Positions 41,631-53,304 are shown, counted from the stretch's first letter. The stretch is 64,000 nucleotides of DNA from Orobanche coerulescens (GCA_033398695.1 CM065803.1:42275501-42339500), one strand, 5' to 3'. The notes: generated by a model not told the origin, from the letters alone. Program-made: numbers and translations.

Positions 41631-42710
41631 ATTGCTGCATTATAAAGTCTCGAGATTCATCAATTGGATATGAAAAGTGTGTCCTTGAATGGTGAATTAG
41701 AAGAAAAATAAATTTATATAGAACAACCTGAAAGTTTTATTGCGTCTGGTCAGGAAAATAAAGTGTGCAAACTTTTAAAGTCATTGTATGGATGGTAGCA
41801 AGGAAGTAAATGTGAATACAAAAAGTAAGTTGAGTCGAAACTTCAACATGAATGATTTGAGATTAGCTGATTTAATTCTTGGAATCAAAATTAGCAAAAC
41901 ATCAGAAGGATTTTCTTGTCACAATCTCATAACGTTGAGAAAGTGCTCAAGAAATTCAACTTTTTTGACAACCCAGCTGTTAAAATACCAATTCATACCA
42001 GTATTCACTTAAGTAAGAATAGAAGCGATTCAGTGGCTCAAGCTGAACATTTTAGAGTAATCATAAGTCTAATGTACACTGCGAATTGTACACCAGATTT
42101 GGCATTTACTGTGAACAAGTTGAGTAGGTTCATGAGTAATCCAAGTAAAGAGCACTGAAATGCATTGACCAGGATTTTAAGATACTCAAAGTACACCCTA
42201 AGTTATGGGCTATTTTATAGTAATTATCCTGCAGTGTTGGAAGGATATACTTATGTAATCGGATTTCCAACCCGAAAGACTCTTATTCTACAAGTGGGTA
42301 TGTATTTACTATTGGGCGTGGAGACGTCTCTTAGAAATCAAGCAAGCAAATTTATATAGACCGATCCACCATGGAATCAGAGTTTATAGATCTAGATAAA
42401 CCAGGAGAAGAAGCTAAAAAACTTTGTAACTTTCTTGAGGATATTCAATGTTAGAAAAAGCCTGTGCCCGAGGTTATGATACATTAGGATAGCCAAACAG
42501 CAATTGGAAAAGCATATAACCTTATGTATAATGGTAAATCTTAACACATTCGCCGTAGATATAATACCGTGCGACAATTAATCAAAAACGGAGTTGTATA
42601 TATTGATCGTGTGAGGTCAAATGTTAATTTGGCGGATCCACTCACAAAAGGTTTGAATAGAGATTAATTTCATAAACTACTAGGTAGAATGAGATTAAAA
42701 TCCACATCTT
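41631..42710 (+). pseudogene. Copia pol remnant (RT C-terminal part and RNase H)
   Basis: Reads HQLDMKSVSLNGELEEK, then SLYGW. A deletion removes the YVDD catalytic region of the reverse transcriptase. The match resumes at RLADLILGIKISKTSEGF, PDLAFTVNKLSRF and finally the RNase H end (MYNGKS, HIRRRYNTVRQL, NLADPLTKGLNRD). Many stops and frame changes are present. It continues as a copia 3' non-coding region to 43064 and, beyond the inserted gag-only element, from 47608 to its purine tract and 3' LTR. It is the host of a nested insertion. Confidence 0.85.
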
Positions 42711-43064
42711 GAAAAAACGATCATAGTGGTAACCCAATCTTATAGAATGGAGATCCCAGAAACCTGGTCCAATGGAAAAACAAAGTTATAAAAGTTCTAT
42801 TGAAACAACCTATTATAAATCCACCCCTATAGAGCTGTATAAGTGTTGAGACCTATGTCGTGGTGAGGTTAAGTCTATGGACTTTTAATGGTTCCTTGTC
42901 ATAGAAAATAAAAAGTATTGCAGGGTACTTTATAAAAGGAGACCACCTATCTAATTGTGAGGACGAACCGCCTTGAATAAATATTTAGGAAACGAAGATG
43001 ATCCATGGCCAAAACGGACATAACTATGAGAACAAAATGTGTTGAGATATTGTTGTGTAAATCT

Positions 43065-44312
43065 TGTTGGAGCAAGATTGGTCAGAATCTCCGTTTGGAG
43101 ATAGAGTTGTAAATTTTTTTCGCGTTGCAGAAGCGATTTAAATAAAGATGCGAAAATCAAATGACACAAGGATTTATAGAGGTTCGGCCAAACGTGCCTA
43201 TGTCCTCTCTCAGTATCTTTTTCTATAGGCTAAAGATAAACCTCTGCACCTCTCTTCTATCGGTCGAGGGATAACCGTTACAAGCTCGTCTTCTATTGGC
43301 CCGAGTAAACCGTTTTAACACTTGTCTTTATGTCGGTCCAAGTTAAACCGTTTTCCTTTTCTATTGGATAAGGAATCAACCAATCTAGCTTTCTATCGGT
43401 ACTAGATAAACCTCACTTAGATATCGATTGTGATTCTAACAATGCCGGATCCTTGATTCTAATAACACCGAATCCAATCGTATCTTTTCTTTTTCCTCTC
43501 GTGTATGGTTTTGTGTATAACACTCAATTACTAAACAATATAAGCTCAAGTACACAACTAGGATGTTTACAATGATATAACAAGTATATATGTTTTGCTC
43601 AATGTTGTTGTGTATTTTGATACTAAATGGTTTGGTATTTATAGCCATTTCCATCCAACTAGCCGTTAGCTTCTTTTGACTTGCTAGCGTGCGCTAGCTC
43701 TTCTTTATAGCGTACGTTAAGCCTCATTACGTACATTATACAGTCCATGTAGCGTACGTTATCGTTATCCAGTTTCAGTCCAGTGGCTTCGTTTCTTCCC
43801 TTACGTACGTTATGCCTTCGTGTTACGTAAGTTAACTGTCTCATGTAGCGTACGTTAACCATGCTTCGTAGCGTGCGTTAACTCAATATATCCGTTGCCT
43901 TCACTTGTCAAACTATCTGTTTGATATGCTAACTTTGATCAGATTCTTTCCAACGTTCATCTGATTTGAAATCTCATTACGTACGTTAACCTTCTTGTGT
44001 TACGTATGTTAAACTGCTTCGTTAGCGTGCGTTAATCATAAGCTGTAGCGTGCGCTATCTCCATCAGGTAAGCCGTCTGTTCTGCTGGTAAGTCCTTGTT
44101 ACGTACGTTATCCTTATTGTATTACGTACGTTATCCTTATTCGATTGCGCGGGCTATACAATATATATAGCGTGCGTTATCCAGCAGTTTGGGCAGCTTT
44201 TTGCATCTTCGACTCCTTCGTTGTTTTGCTTCGCCTCTTTGTTGTTTTGCTTTATTTAGCAACTTAATCATCATAACTCTATTAATGAATATTTGGAATA
44301 AATATTCCAACA
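43065..44312 (-). repeat. 3' LTR of the gag-only element
   Basis: 1,248 bp, with ends TGTTGGAGC and TATTCCAACA on the + strand. The interior (43680-44175) carries about 16 copies of a near-palindromic word, TWRCGTRCGYTA (for example TTACGTACGTTA and TAGCGTGCGTTA). Confidence 0.93.
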
Positions 44313-44769
44313 ATCTCCCCCTTTTGATGATTACGAACAACCCTTGAATTGGATAAAACCTGTAAAAATAAAAATATATATATTTGTACGAATCAAAGTT
44401 TTCGTCTTTGATCTTCGTTAGTTTCACCCATCTTTTCTTTTTCTGTCATTTTCGACTTCTTCGTTTCTCATTTTTCAACTCCTTCGTTTCTCCCCCTTTT
44501 TGTATACTTTATTTTTCTTATTTTCGGCTTCTTTGATTTTTTATTATTCTCTCATCCTTTTTACTTTTTATTTTTTTCGTCATTCTTCCATGACGCTTTT
44601 TATCTGATTCTACTCCTTTCTCCCCCTTTTTGTATTCAGCAAAATGTGTAAAGCAAAATATACCAATTGAATAGAGGATACCAATTAATGATAAAATATG
44701 CATAAAATATAACTCCCCCTTTTTAAAATACATAATACTCCCCCTGAGCAAAATATCAAATGTTAAAAA

Positions 44770-46305
44770 TTAATTTTTGGGGATCCAACCTATAGTTGGT
44801 TTTTCTTTAGAGACATAGACGATATTCGGAATAAAAGTTCCTTTGGAAATCCAAATTTTCTTAGTTTTTATCGTCCGTCTTGGGCTTTTGCAATTCGAAT
44901 TGTGGTGCCCAATTTTCAAACATTTTTCGCATCGGGGTATATTAAAATTTAAGGATTCATGTTTAGTATTTTGTTTGAATCCCAACCCCTGTTTATTTAA
45001 AGTAAACTTCTGAACCGAGAGCATTTGTTCAAATTTTTCGTTTCCACAAGAAAATTTATTCGTTAATTTTTTGAGCTCGGTTTGAACTTTCAAAAGATCA
45101 TTCTTCAAAATATTTTTGTTTTCAACGCATTTGGAATGATCGGTCTCGATAAATTTTCTCTTTTCAAAAATTTTGGAAATCTCGGTTTCCAATAATTTGT
45201 TTTTAGTTTGGAGGGATGTAATCTCTGATAAAGCATTTTGGTAGTCCGTATGTAATAACTCAAATGTTTCAAAAAGTTCATCGTAGGAGTTATTTACTTG
45301 ACTTTCGACGTCACTATCGTCGAATGAGCTTCGGGCCATAAATGCAAGGTTATTTTGATAAATGAAATCATCATCAATATCTTTGTCACTCCATGTTGCA
45401 ACGAGTACCTTCTTCGGATTTGCTGCTTGGCAATTCTTTGCGAAGTGGCCTGGTTTACCACAGACTCGATAATTGTTGTCGAATTTTTTCATTCCGCCCG
45501 AGATGTCTTTTTTTCTCCGGTTTAATAAGGTTTGAAACTTATTAATATTCTTGGCATAATATGCCGATTCTTCGTCGCTTTCATCAACCGGGATTTCTTC
45601 TCTTTTTGACATCTTAGCCTTCATGGCTATAGTTCTCTCATTCGGCTTCGGTTTGGCATCCCGAGAATGTAGGACAATCTCGTAGTTTATAAGTGAACCA
45701 ACGATAGCACTAAAATCAAGATTATTTAAATCTTTAGATTCCATTATAGCCATCACCGTACCGTCCCATTCTCGAGGTAGTAATCTTAGGATTCTTTTAA
45801 CTTTTTCACTACTCGACAGAGGTTTTCCATAACACACCAATCCATTTGTGATGATCGAAAATCGGTCGAGCATTATAGTGATGGATTCTTCGTCCTTCAT
45901 TTGGAATAACTCGTAATCGTGAAGGAGCATGTTTATCTTCATCTCCTTGACTTGAGACGTACCTTCGTGTGTTACTTCAAGCATTTTCCAAATTTCTTTG
46001 GCACTATCACACGATGATATCCGGTTGTGTTCTTCCGGATTTAGAGCACAATATAATAATTGCGTGGCTTTGCAATTATAGTGGTCGTTTTTCCAATCCG
46101 AATCATCATATTCTTCAAAAGATTTGAGCGTACCGTCGGATTTGAGGGGAATTTTCGGACCAAGACAAATCACTTTCCAAAGCTCGGTATCGTAAGCTCG
46201 AATGAATATCGACATCTTCTTTTTGCACGTCATGAAGTTTGATCCATCGAATAATGGTGGTCGGTTTAGAGCAAGGCCTTCGACTAGGGCAAGTTGAAAT
46301 GCCAT
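44770..46305 (-). CDS. gag: Copia-type Gag polyprotein of the gag-only element
   Basis: Capsid/nucleocapsid protein that packages element RNA. The first ATG is at 46305 (MAFQLALVEGLALNRPPLFD), giving 511 residues. The in-frame GTG at 46350 lies in the leader and is less likely. The N-terminal part is the UBN2-type Gag (FDGSNF near residue 18, ELWKVI). A first zinc knuckle near 281 has lost its first Cys (YRVCGKPGHFAKNC, with Tyr in the Cys position). A coiled-coil-rich stretch lies at about 350-430. A second, intact CCHC knuckle CEKCLKIGHHNSNC is near 460. The frame is fully open although no pol follows, which suggests recent activity or constraint. The region from 44769 to 44313 is non-coding. 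Confidence 0.88.
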   Translation of the reverse strand: MAFQLALVEGLALNRPPLFDGSNFMTCKKKMSIFIRAYDTELWKVICLGPKIPLKSDGTLKSFEEYDDSDWKNDHYNCKATQLLYCALNPEEHNRISSCDSAKEIWKMLEVTHEGTSQVKEMKINMLLHDYELFQMKDEESITIMLDRFSIITNGLVCYGKPLSSSEKVKRILRLLPREWDGTVMAIMESKDLNNLDFSAIVGSLINYEIVLHSRDAKPKPNERTIAMKAKMSKREEIPVDESDEESAYYAKNINKFQTLLNRRKKDISGGMKKFDNNYRVCGKPGHFAKNCQAANPKKVLVATWSDKDIDDDFIYQNNLAFMARSSFDDSDVESQVNNSYDELFETFELLHTDYQNALSEITSLQTKNKLLETEISKIFEKRKFIETDHSKCVENKNILKNDLLKVQTELKKLTNKFSCGNEKFEQMLSVQKFTLNKQGLGFKQNTKHESLNFNIPRCEKCLKIGHHNSNCKSPRRTIKTKKIWISKGTFIPNIVYVSKEKPTIGWIPKN

Positions 46306-46362
46306 TTGGATCGACTCCTCGGATATTAAGCCGCTTATTGGAGGTACCACTCCGATATCAAT

Positions 46363-47607
46363 TGTTGGAGCAATATTGGGCGGAATCGCTGTTTAGAGAT
46401 AGAGTTGTAAAACTCTTTCGCATTGCGGAAGCGATTTAAATAACGATGCAGAAATCAAATGACACAAGGATTTATAGAGGTTCGACCAAATGTCCCTACG
46501 TCCTCTCCCGGTATCTTTTTCTATAGGCTAAAGATAAACCTCTGCACCTCTCTTCTATCGGTCGAGGGATAACCGTTACAAGCACGTCTTCTATCGGTCC
46601 GAGTAAACCGTTCTAACACTTATCTTTATGTCGGTCCAAGTTAAACCGTTTTTCTTTTCTATTAGACAAGGAATCAACCAATCTAGTTTTCTATCGGTAC
46701 TAGATAAACCTCACTTAGATATCGATTGTGATTCTAACAATGCCGGATCCTTGATCCTAATAACATCGAATCCAATCGTATCTTTTCTTTTTCCTCTCGT
46801 GTATGATTTCGTGTATAACACTCAATCACTAAACAATATAAGCTCAAGTACAACAACTAGGATGTTTACAATGATATAACAAGTATATATGTTTTGCTCA
46901 AGGTTGTTGTGTATTTTGATACCAAATGGTTTGGTATTTATAGCCATTTCCATCCAACTAGCCGTTAGCCTCTTTTGACTTGCTAGCGTGCGCTAGCTCT
47001 TCTTCATAGCGTTAAGCCTCATTACGTACGTTATACAGTCCATGTAGCGTACGTTATCGTTATCCAGTTTCAGTCCAGTGGCTTCGTTTATTCCCTTACG
47101 TACGTTATGCCTTTGTGTTACATACGTTAACTGTCTCACGTAGTGTACGTTAACCATGCTTCGTAGCGTGCGTTAACTCAATATATCTGTTGCCTTCACT
47201 TGTCAAACTATCCGTTTGATATGATGACTTTGACCAGATTATTTCCAACGTTCATCTGATTTGAAATCTCATTACGTACGTTAACCTTCTTGTGTTACGT
47301 ACGTTAAACTGCTTCGTTAGCGTGCGTTAATCATCAGCTGTAGCGTACGCTATCTCCATCAGGTAAGTCGTCTGTTCTACAGGTAAGTCCTTGTTACGTA
47401 CGTTATCCTTACTTTATCACGTACGCTATCTTTATTCGATTGCGTGCGCTATACAATATATATAGAGTGCATTATCCAGCAGTTTGGGAAGCTTTTTGCG
47501 TCTTCGACTCCTTCGTTGTTTTGCTTCGCCTCTTTGTTGTTTTGTTTTGTTTAGAAACTTAATCATCAAAACTCTATTAAAGAATATTTGGAATAAATAT
47601 TCCAATA
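46363..47607 (-). repeat. 5' LTR of the gag-only element
   Basis: 1,245 bp, a close match to 43065-44312, with a terminal base change (TATTCCAATA instead of CAACA). The same TACGTACGTTA-type motif array occurs at about 46983-47465. Confidence 0.93.
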
Positions 47608-48017
47608 AATCTCGTACTAGGTACACCAAGGAGGATTATTCAAGGCATTGTGTCCACGAAGCCACCAGTTATCCGATGATATTTTACTAAGAAATGTTCA
47701 AATCCATAAATTACCTTTCTCCATGCAGTAGTGTTTCATGGAAACTGGGTATGTGTGTGTGCATTTATTTCTACTCATGTGGGATTGTTGGAAATTAGTT
47801 CAAGAAAAATGAATTTTGACTCAATTTGAACAAACTTAATGATAAAAAATATTTAACTCTTGGGAATTAAATATTAAATTGCGAATATACATTTCGAGAT
47901 AAATATAGGATTTTATTTTTTTTCGAAATTGATTTCTGGCGAGTGAGAATAAATAATTAAAGGTGACCATTTAATTGAAATCGTGAAGAGTTAAAGTGGG
48001 ATATGAAAGGTTATCGC

Positions 48018-48649
48018 TAGGGGTGAGCAGAAAAACCGACAAAAACCGATAATACCGAAAATACCGAAAAAACCGAAACCGAAAAACCGAACCAATAAGA
48101 TATTGGTATGGTACGGTTCTTAAAATTTTGAAAACCGAATTATGCGGTTCGGTTTCGGTTTTAGATATGGATCCCGACTTTAAAAACCGAACCGAACTGA
48201 TAAAACAGATGACTATTCTGCAGACTTTGTTTTTTCTTTGTGCAGGTTGTTATGAATTGATGGACTTGTGCTGGGGAGGAAATTCAAGACTTTTGTTTAA
48301 TCTGATATTGGACTTCTTGAATCCTTAGTTATTATCATGTTATTGAAGTAGATTTTATTTTATTCAAGTTTTGAAGTATATTAATTATGTCTAAATCCTT
48401 CTATTTGAACTTACAATTGTCTGATTTAGCCCAAGTAGTTCAATTTGGGTCTGGCGCAAGCCCAACTTAAATGGCCCATTTAATCAGCCCATTGACACCG
48501 AACCGTTACCGAACCGACACCGAAACCGATCACACCGAGCCGATTTAAAACCGAATCATTTCGGTACTCAAATGCTAGATACCGATAAGATGCGGTTCGG
48601 TATCGGTTTTAGCTAGAAACCGTACCAAACCGAACCGAGCTCACCCCTA
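48018..48649. mobile_element. hAT-type MITE with CCGAAACCGA subterminal repeats
   Basis: The ends TAGGGGTGAGC and GCTCACCCCTA are perfect inverted repeats. The flanks carry a perfect 8-bp duplication GTTATCGC (48010-48017 and 48650-48657). Both ends are built of AAAACCGA, CCGAACC and CGGTTTCGGTTT words. No open frame of note. It lies inside the copia 3' LTR, so it inserted after that LTR. Confidence 0.95.
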
Positions 48650-48989
48650 GTTATCGCACAATGAAAAAACAAAACCTCATTGACTAGTTTATTAGTAAGA
48701 AGGTGTATGTGTAGTTCAACAAGCTATTAGTCTACACTAGTGGGTCAGCGATACGAAGCCCACACACACGCGCATGCTGTTGCCGCCTCCCGCCCGTCGG
48801 CCGGCTCGACTCGCCTCCCCAAGGGCACGGGCACGGGCATGGGTTGTGGGCCGTGGACCTTGAATCTTGGTTCTTGGCAATTGATCTTGTGAGTTGGATT
48901 CGGGCGACTTAGGGCTCGTGGCTTGGGAGCTTGTGCTATGACTAAATTAATTTTTTGCAGCAAAGTCCAATGAAATCAGCCAGATTTGT

Positions 48990-49078
48990 TAACCCAGTTG
49001 CCTCAACTACTGAGTGACTAACCCGTCTGCCTGAGCTACTGGGCTGACTAACCCAGCTGCATGAACTACGGAGCTGAC
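48990..49078. repeat. Three ~30-bp tandem repeats
   Basis: Starts at 48990, 49019 and 49049 share TAACCC-G-TGC-T-A-CTAC-GAG-TGAC. They lie inside the copia LTR region. Confidence 0.8.
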
Positions 49079-49500
49079 CAAGACTTGATCTAACCCAGCT
49101 TCTGGAGCATGATTCTTCACATTCCATAGTGTAACATTCGAATTAAATGAGACTATTTATGGAGGTAACTTTTCAGCTGAAAGATTATAGAAAATTAAAA
49201 GCACTTAGTAACCCCCACCTGATGGAATGGTGTTGGATCCTATAAAAGAGGTCTCCTACACTTCATTTGCATACGAACAGAATATCGAAATGCAATCATA
49301 CATCAACATATTGCAGCATATATTCCTTCTTGTTTTTCCTACTTAGTTTCCAGCACTTCAACGTTCGCCGGAATTTTGCGTTTTGGAGAGCAATTAACAC
49401 AGAAACATAACAGTTTGTATCTTCGGAACATCTTATCTGAATTGTCTGCTCTTATCAAAATTGTCTTACGGAAAGAATTCAACTCGCCTCTATTTATTTA

Positions 49501-51480
49501 TATTTCAGTTCAATTTTTACTTTAATAGAATTGTAGTAGTTTTTTTTATTTGTCATTTTATTATAATTATACTGTTGAAAGTTCACGCCACAGACATAAA
49601 TTTTGTTCTTTCTATCTGCTAGTGATTTATTAATAACGAGTAAGTCAGAACCCGTGCTACGCACAAACTTGCTCTCTAAATATTTCACATGAATTTGTTT
49701 ATATTTTTGTAAATATAACTTTTTTGATTAGTTTATAGTTTATTAGTTATTATAGTTGTTTTTTATTCTCAAGTTTTGTTTTAACTTGATATTATTCATT
49801 TAATTGGAATGAGCTTTTAATATTCCTTTTTCTAGATTATATATTCTTAGCATAACATGGAAATTCATGCTTTATCTAATTGTTTATAGCGCAATGTTTG
49901 TGTAAATTGTCGGGTTGTTAGTATGATGGTGAGGCCCAAATATGTAACAATCTATAACTCGTGATGTCTCGTGACAATTTTGTTGATTATTGAAAGAATT
50001 TTGTTAATGTTTACGTAACGGTAATTATTTTGTGGATTTATAGTTTAGTTCTCGTAGTTGTGTTTCTTTACTTTGTTATATGTTTTGTTCGTAACGAATT
50101 TTGGTGCTGTTATAGGTTTTAGGTAAATGCTTATCAAATTTCTAATTTCTCCAACAAAATGACATGAATAACAGCTATAAGATCCATAACTTTTCCATTC
50201 TTTATTTACCCAGCCATGTCATCAGGAGATATAGCTCCATTTATCCTAAACGAAATTGGCCATTATATTTTCTTCCACAACACAATGGTTACAAATAAAA
50301 GTCTACATGCTTATATACACCTATCTGTAAAAAGATGATCTCTCATCAAAGCTCGTACTTTGAATCTTACTAACTGAATGTTTAGTTATGTATTCCAGTG
50401 TACTTTTTGACCGTCACATGACCTGTATGAGTGTCAACTTCATTTCTTACAACCTTGTATTCTAATTACTGTTGCGGGAGTGGCAGATAGTTGTAATTCT
50501 GCAATAACACAGTATGATGTTTAGTTGCAAACTTAAAAGAGTAATGTATTATGATTTAGCATGTGAGTAAATGACATGAAATAACCGCCAAAAGAGGCCC
50601 AAAAAATGCCTATCTAGTCAAGACATTGTCCACATTAACTAATATTATTTGCTCATTGCACTACTAAAAAGTTTTTTGCCTGAAGAATTCATAGTTAAAT
50701 GATGTAATTTACACTTATGGATGAAAGGAGAAGATATTCGGTGCTATACTACTATAATTCATTTTTAGTTAATATTGAAGGATGCATTAATGGACTGAAA
50801 ATCATATATAGTCAAATTTGATATCTCATGATTTTCTCAAATATATTATAGAACAAAAGTACTTTTCTGAAGTGAGTAAATTTATAAATTAACTTGATGA
50901 ATTTTTATAATTCAAAAGTACATAGCATGCACAGGGGCTAAGGCTGTAATAAGTTAAAACTTTTCTGGTCTTCAAGCCGTCACCTATTTTCACTATATGA
51001 TGATTTATTATTCTTTTGCCCACCGCAAGGTGTGTATATTTCACTACGGGATGATTTAAGTTGCATACTAAATTACTTCGCAGCTTTGCCTACCGTAAGT
51101 TACATACTATACTATATTAGTATTTGAGTACCTAATATTGGTAACTCTTGTTCTACATTGCCTAGTGCAGTCTGCAACAAACAAATGTTGCTGCAACTGT
51201 TTTATTTTTCCATTTTATGTTAGTATCATCTTGGGACGTGAACCTCTCTTATACATTTGTATGCATAATAGTTATAGGTCGACACTCATTTGACAAATAT
51301 ATCTTCTCAAACAGGTGAGACCAGAAATCAGCTCAAGACCCAACTTGCATAATATCTTTTTTAGTTTGATGGCTATCCTTTTTTAGTCAAGTTAATTTAG
51401 AATTGCCTTAATTGATGCTAGAATCATAACTTCTAATATATAAAACACAATACATAAAAAATGTAAAAGACTTGAACAAC
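49501..51480. other. AT-rich non-coding DNA
   Basis: No exon was recognised. At 49646 there is AACCCGTGC-TAC-GCAC, preceded by ATAACGAG, matching a motif at 54427-54460. A near-direct pair of short repeats (about 50935-51110, words around CCTACCG/CCCACCG and ACTATATGATGATTTA) is present. Otherwise nothing stands out. Confidence 0.4.
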
Positions 51481-51620
51481 CTGAAGAAACCATTATTATT
51501 TATATCAGCATCCAAAAAATCCTTAACCGTAATCTTCCTCTGCAAAAGCCAATTCACAATCCTCTTATGCCTCTTATCAGAGCTCGCTTCGGCCAAATAC
51601 AAAAAACAAAAAATGCAGTA
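51481..51620 (-). pseudogene. Two-pore K+ channel (TPK/KCO) exon fragment
   Basis: Reads FLYLAEASSDKRHKR, WLLQRKITVKDFLDADINNN and NGFF, then a donor-like FF-AG|GTTGTT at 51480. This is the start of the C-terminal EF-hand region of plant vacuolar TPK channels (typically AFLYLAE…DxDNNG). The pore regions normally upstream and the rest of the EF hand (KAEFVIYKLKEM) are absent nearby. It is therefore an isolated exon. Acceptor GTTAG at 51621 is plausible. Recognition is from memory of the family. Confidence 0.65.
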
Positions 51621-51995
51621 CTAACCTGCAGAAATAGCGATTGCAAGGTAGTAAAAGCGGTTGCTTAAATAATTGTTGCAAAAAAAGAAAGTTAAATTGA
51701 TCCATTTAAAGATTTCATTAACTTATTCGTACACACATACGCAGACAATTTGCAGATTTCATTAACTTGTTCGCCACACACGCAGGCATGGAAAAGGTCA
51801 AACTGGAACATGTTTCAATTTATTATAACTTATAAGTTAGCGAGTGTATTGCAGATATGGCAATTTGAATGCAATGATGATCTTAGCACATCAAAAGATA
51901 ATCTATCTTCTCTATCATTAATGGTGTATACTACTTAGCAAAACCATAGAGTTCGAATTATCAATACTGTCTCATTAAATAATGGCGCAATGTAC

Positions 51996-52096
51996 CTTTG
52001 ACCCTAGACTTTGCTTCTTGGTCGGAGACATCCCAATAGAATTCTCATCAATTTCACGTTGCTTCTCCTTTACTTTGAACACTCTGACCATTTTGC
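51996..52096 (-). pseudogene. NEDD8-conjugating E2 (RCE1/UBC12) first coding exon fragment
   Basis: After an acceptor (TTATAG) the exon has an ATG at 52091 and encodes MVRVFKVKEKQRE…KKQSLGSK, ending at donor AAG|GTACAT. This matches the N-terminal extension of plant RCE1 (M-x-FKVKEKQRE…VKKQSAGE), which docks onto the NEDD8 E1. None of the catalytic UBC fold follows within the window. It is thus an isolated exon next to unrelated exon fragments. Confidence 0.65.
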
Positions 52097-53195
52097 CTAT
52101 AACAAAAAATTGCAAAGGAAAAAAATACATTGATAAGATTCAGTTTCCATGGATCAATACTTCAAGCAACAATGCAAAAGAACAACTACAAAAAAAGAGA
52201 TAAGTGTGTATGCAACTCGTTCAGGCTAGAAGTGTACATTATAAATAGATTAAGCTGCATTGATCATAACAAAACATGTTTGGTTACAACTTGAAAATGA
52301 ATAAGGCAAAATGCATGAAAATTTATTTTGCTTTTCATTCAACTGTGGGAGGCTATTATTCAAATCCTGAGTTGCTTTGGATCTAATGGCATTGGAAACA
52401 AAAGTCATCAAGCCGCAAATCCATATCCATATCTGCAATAGCTTAGTGTTCACAATTAGACATTTTGCACTTCTATTTTGTATCATACGCAATATGTTAT
52501 GTATATATGAGATATAAACTATTTTAACTTTTAAGTACTCTGTAATAACCCATATCATCTGTAGCTTCACGGAAAAAAGCTACAACTTACGGGGAGTGCA
52601 GCTGAATAATTTTTTTTTTTGAGTATTTTATGTATTTGTTTTATTGGCTACTCCAAATTCAAATAAGGTCATAATCCGGCTAAATACGCTAAACCAAACA
52701 CCCCATAAGCACAAATGAGGGCACACATAGTTAATAGATATTCATTATGGACTTCTGTACACACGTTTCGATATTATTATAACATCTATGCATATGGTTT
52801 TGCACAACCTTTGGACATGATCTAGAAAGTATTTATGGATGCACATGCCTGTCTTCATAGTTTTATTTTACAGGTTTATGATGCACAAATTCCTTTTCTG
52901 GGTCTTTGGATGTGCCCTTGCAAAAGCAAGCTAAAATTACCACATCATCAACCACGGATAGGCCTGCTCCAGCAGCAATCAGTGACTCAGTGACTCAATA
53001 TAACTGATTAATCAACTATGTCACATCACATTTAGAAATTAATATCAAATGTAACCAACATTTGTTGAGTAAGAAACTAAAATCTTAATAAACTAACATT
53101 TTTTAAGTAAGGTATCAATATTAGATTCAGCCAACATTCTTGAGTACGACAATCATTACAAACCCAGCTAAATTTTTAATACAAATTTCTTTTAC

Positions 53196-53266
53196 CGTGG
53201 CAGTAGCGTATGTGTCTTCGGAGCTATTAACGGCTACAACACCCTCGTTTGAAGCCCATTCCATTG

Positions 53267-53267
<1 letters not shown>
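53196..53267 (-). pseudogene. Exon-like fragment, unidentified protein (second exon)
   Basis: 72 bp between an acceptor made of the (TA)n tract plus TAG and a donor ACG|GTAAAAG. It encodes AMEWASNEGVVAVNSSED and TYATAT. Phase 0 at both sides makes it joinable to 53824-53771. The family was not recognised. It cannot be joined in frame to the RCE1-like exon (a stop appears). Confidence 0.45.

Positions 53268-53302
<35 letters not shown>
53268..53302. repeat. (TA)n microsatellite adjoining an exon-like acceptor
   Basis: A pure TA run replaces the usual pyrimidine tract directly before the AG at 53268-53269 on the minus strand. Confidence 0.9.

Positions 53303-53304
<2 letters not shown>

Larger units (their letters stand above)
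43065..47607 (-). mobile_element. Gag-only LTR retrotransposon (TR-GAG type), complete
   Basis: The LTRs at 43065-44312 and 46363-47607 face minus. The target duplication AATCT is perfect (43060-43064 and 47608-47612). A purine tract AAAAGGGGGAGAT directly precedes the 3' LTR at 44313. A decayed initiator-Met primer site (TGATATCGGAGTGG) follows the 5' LTR. The 2-kb interior encodes only Gag, with no protease, integrase, reverse transcriptase or RNase H. It inserted into the 3' region of the copia remnant: the copia sequence resumes exactly after the second AATCT. It must depend on a partner for movement. Confidence 0.92.
47608..49500 (+). mobile_element. 3' end and LTR of the host copia element
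   Basis: 47608-47785 continues the copia 3' region interrupted at 43064 and ends in the purine tract ATGTGGGAT. The LTR begins at 47786 (TGTTGGAAATTAG). A promoter-like TATA (CCTATAAAAGAGGTC) lies near 49238, as expected for a copia LTR. The end near 49500 is approximate. A hAT MITE (48018-48649) sits inside the LTR. Confidence 0.65.

Noticed and set aside
43680..44175. CRISPR-like or satellite array of TACGTACGTTA words
   Set aside because: The repeats are short, degenerate and irregularly spaced in a eukaryotic LTR; neither a CRISPR nor a true tandem satellite.
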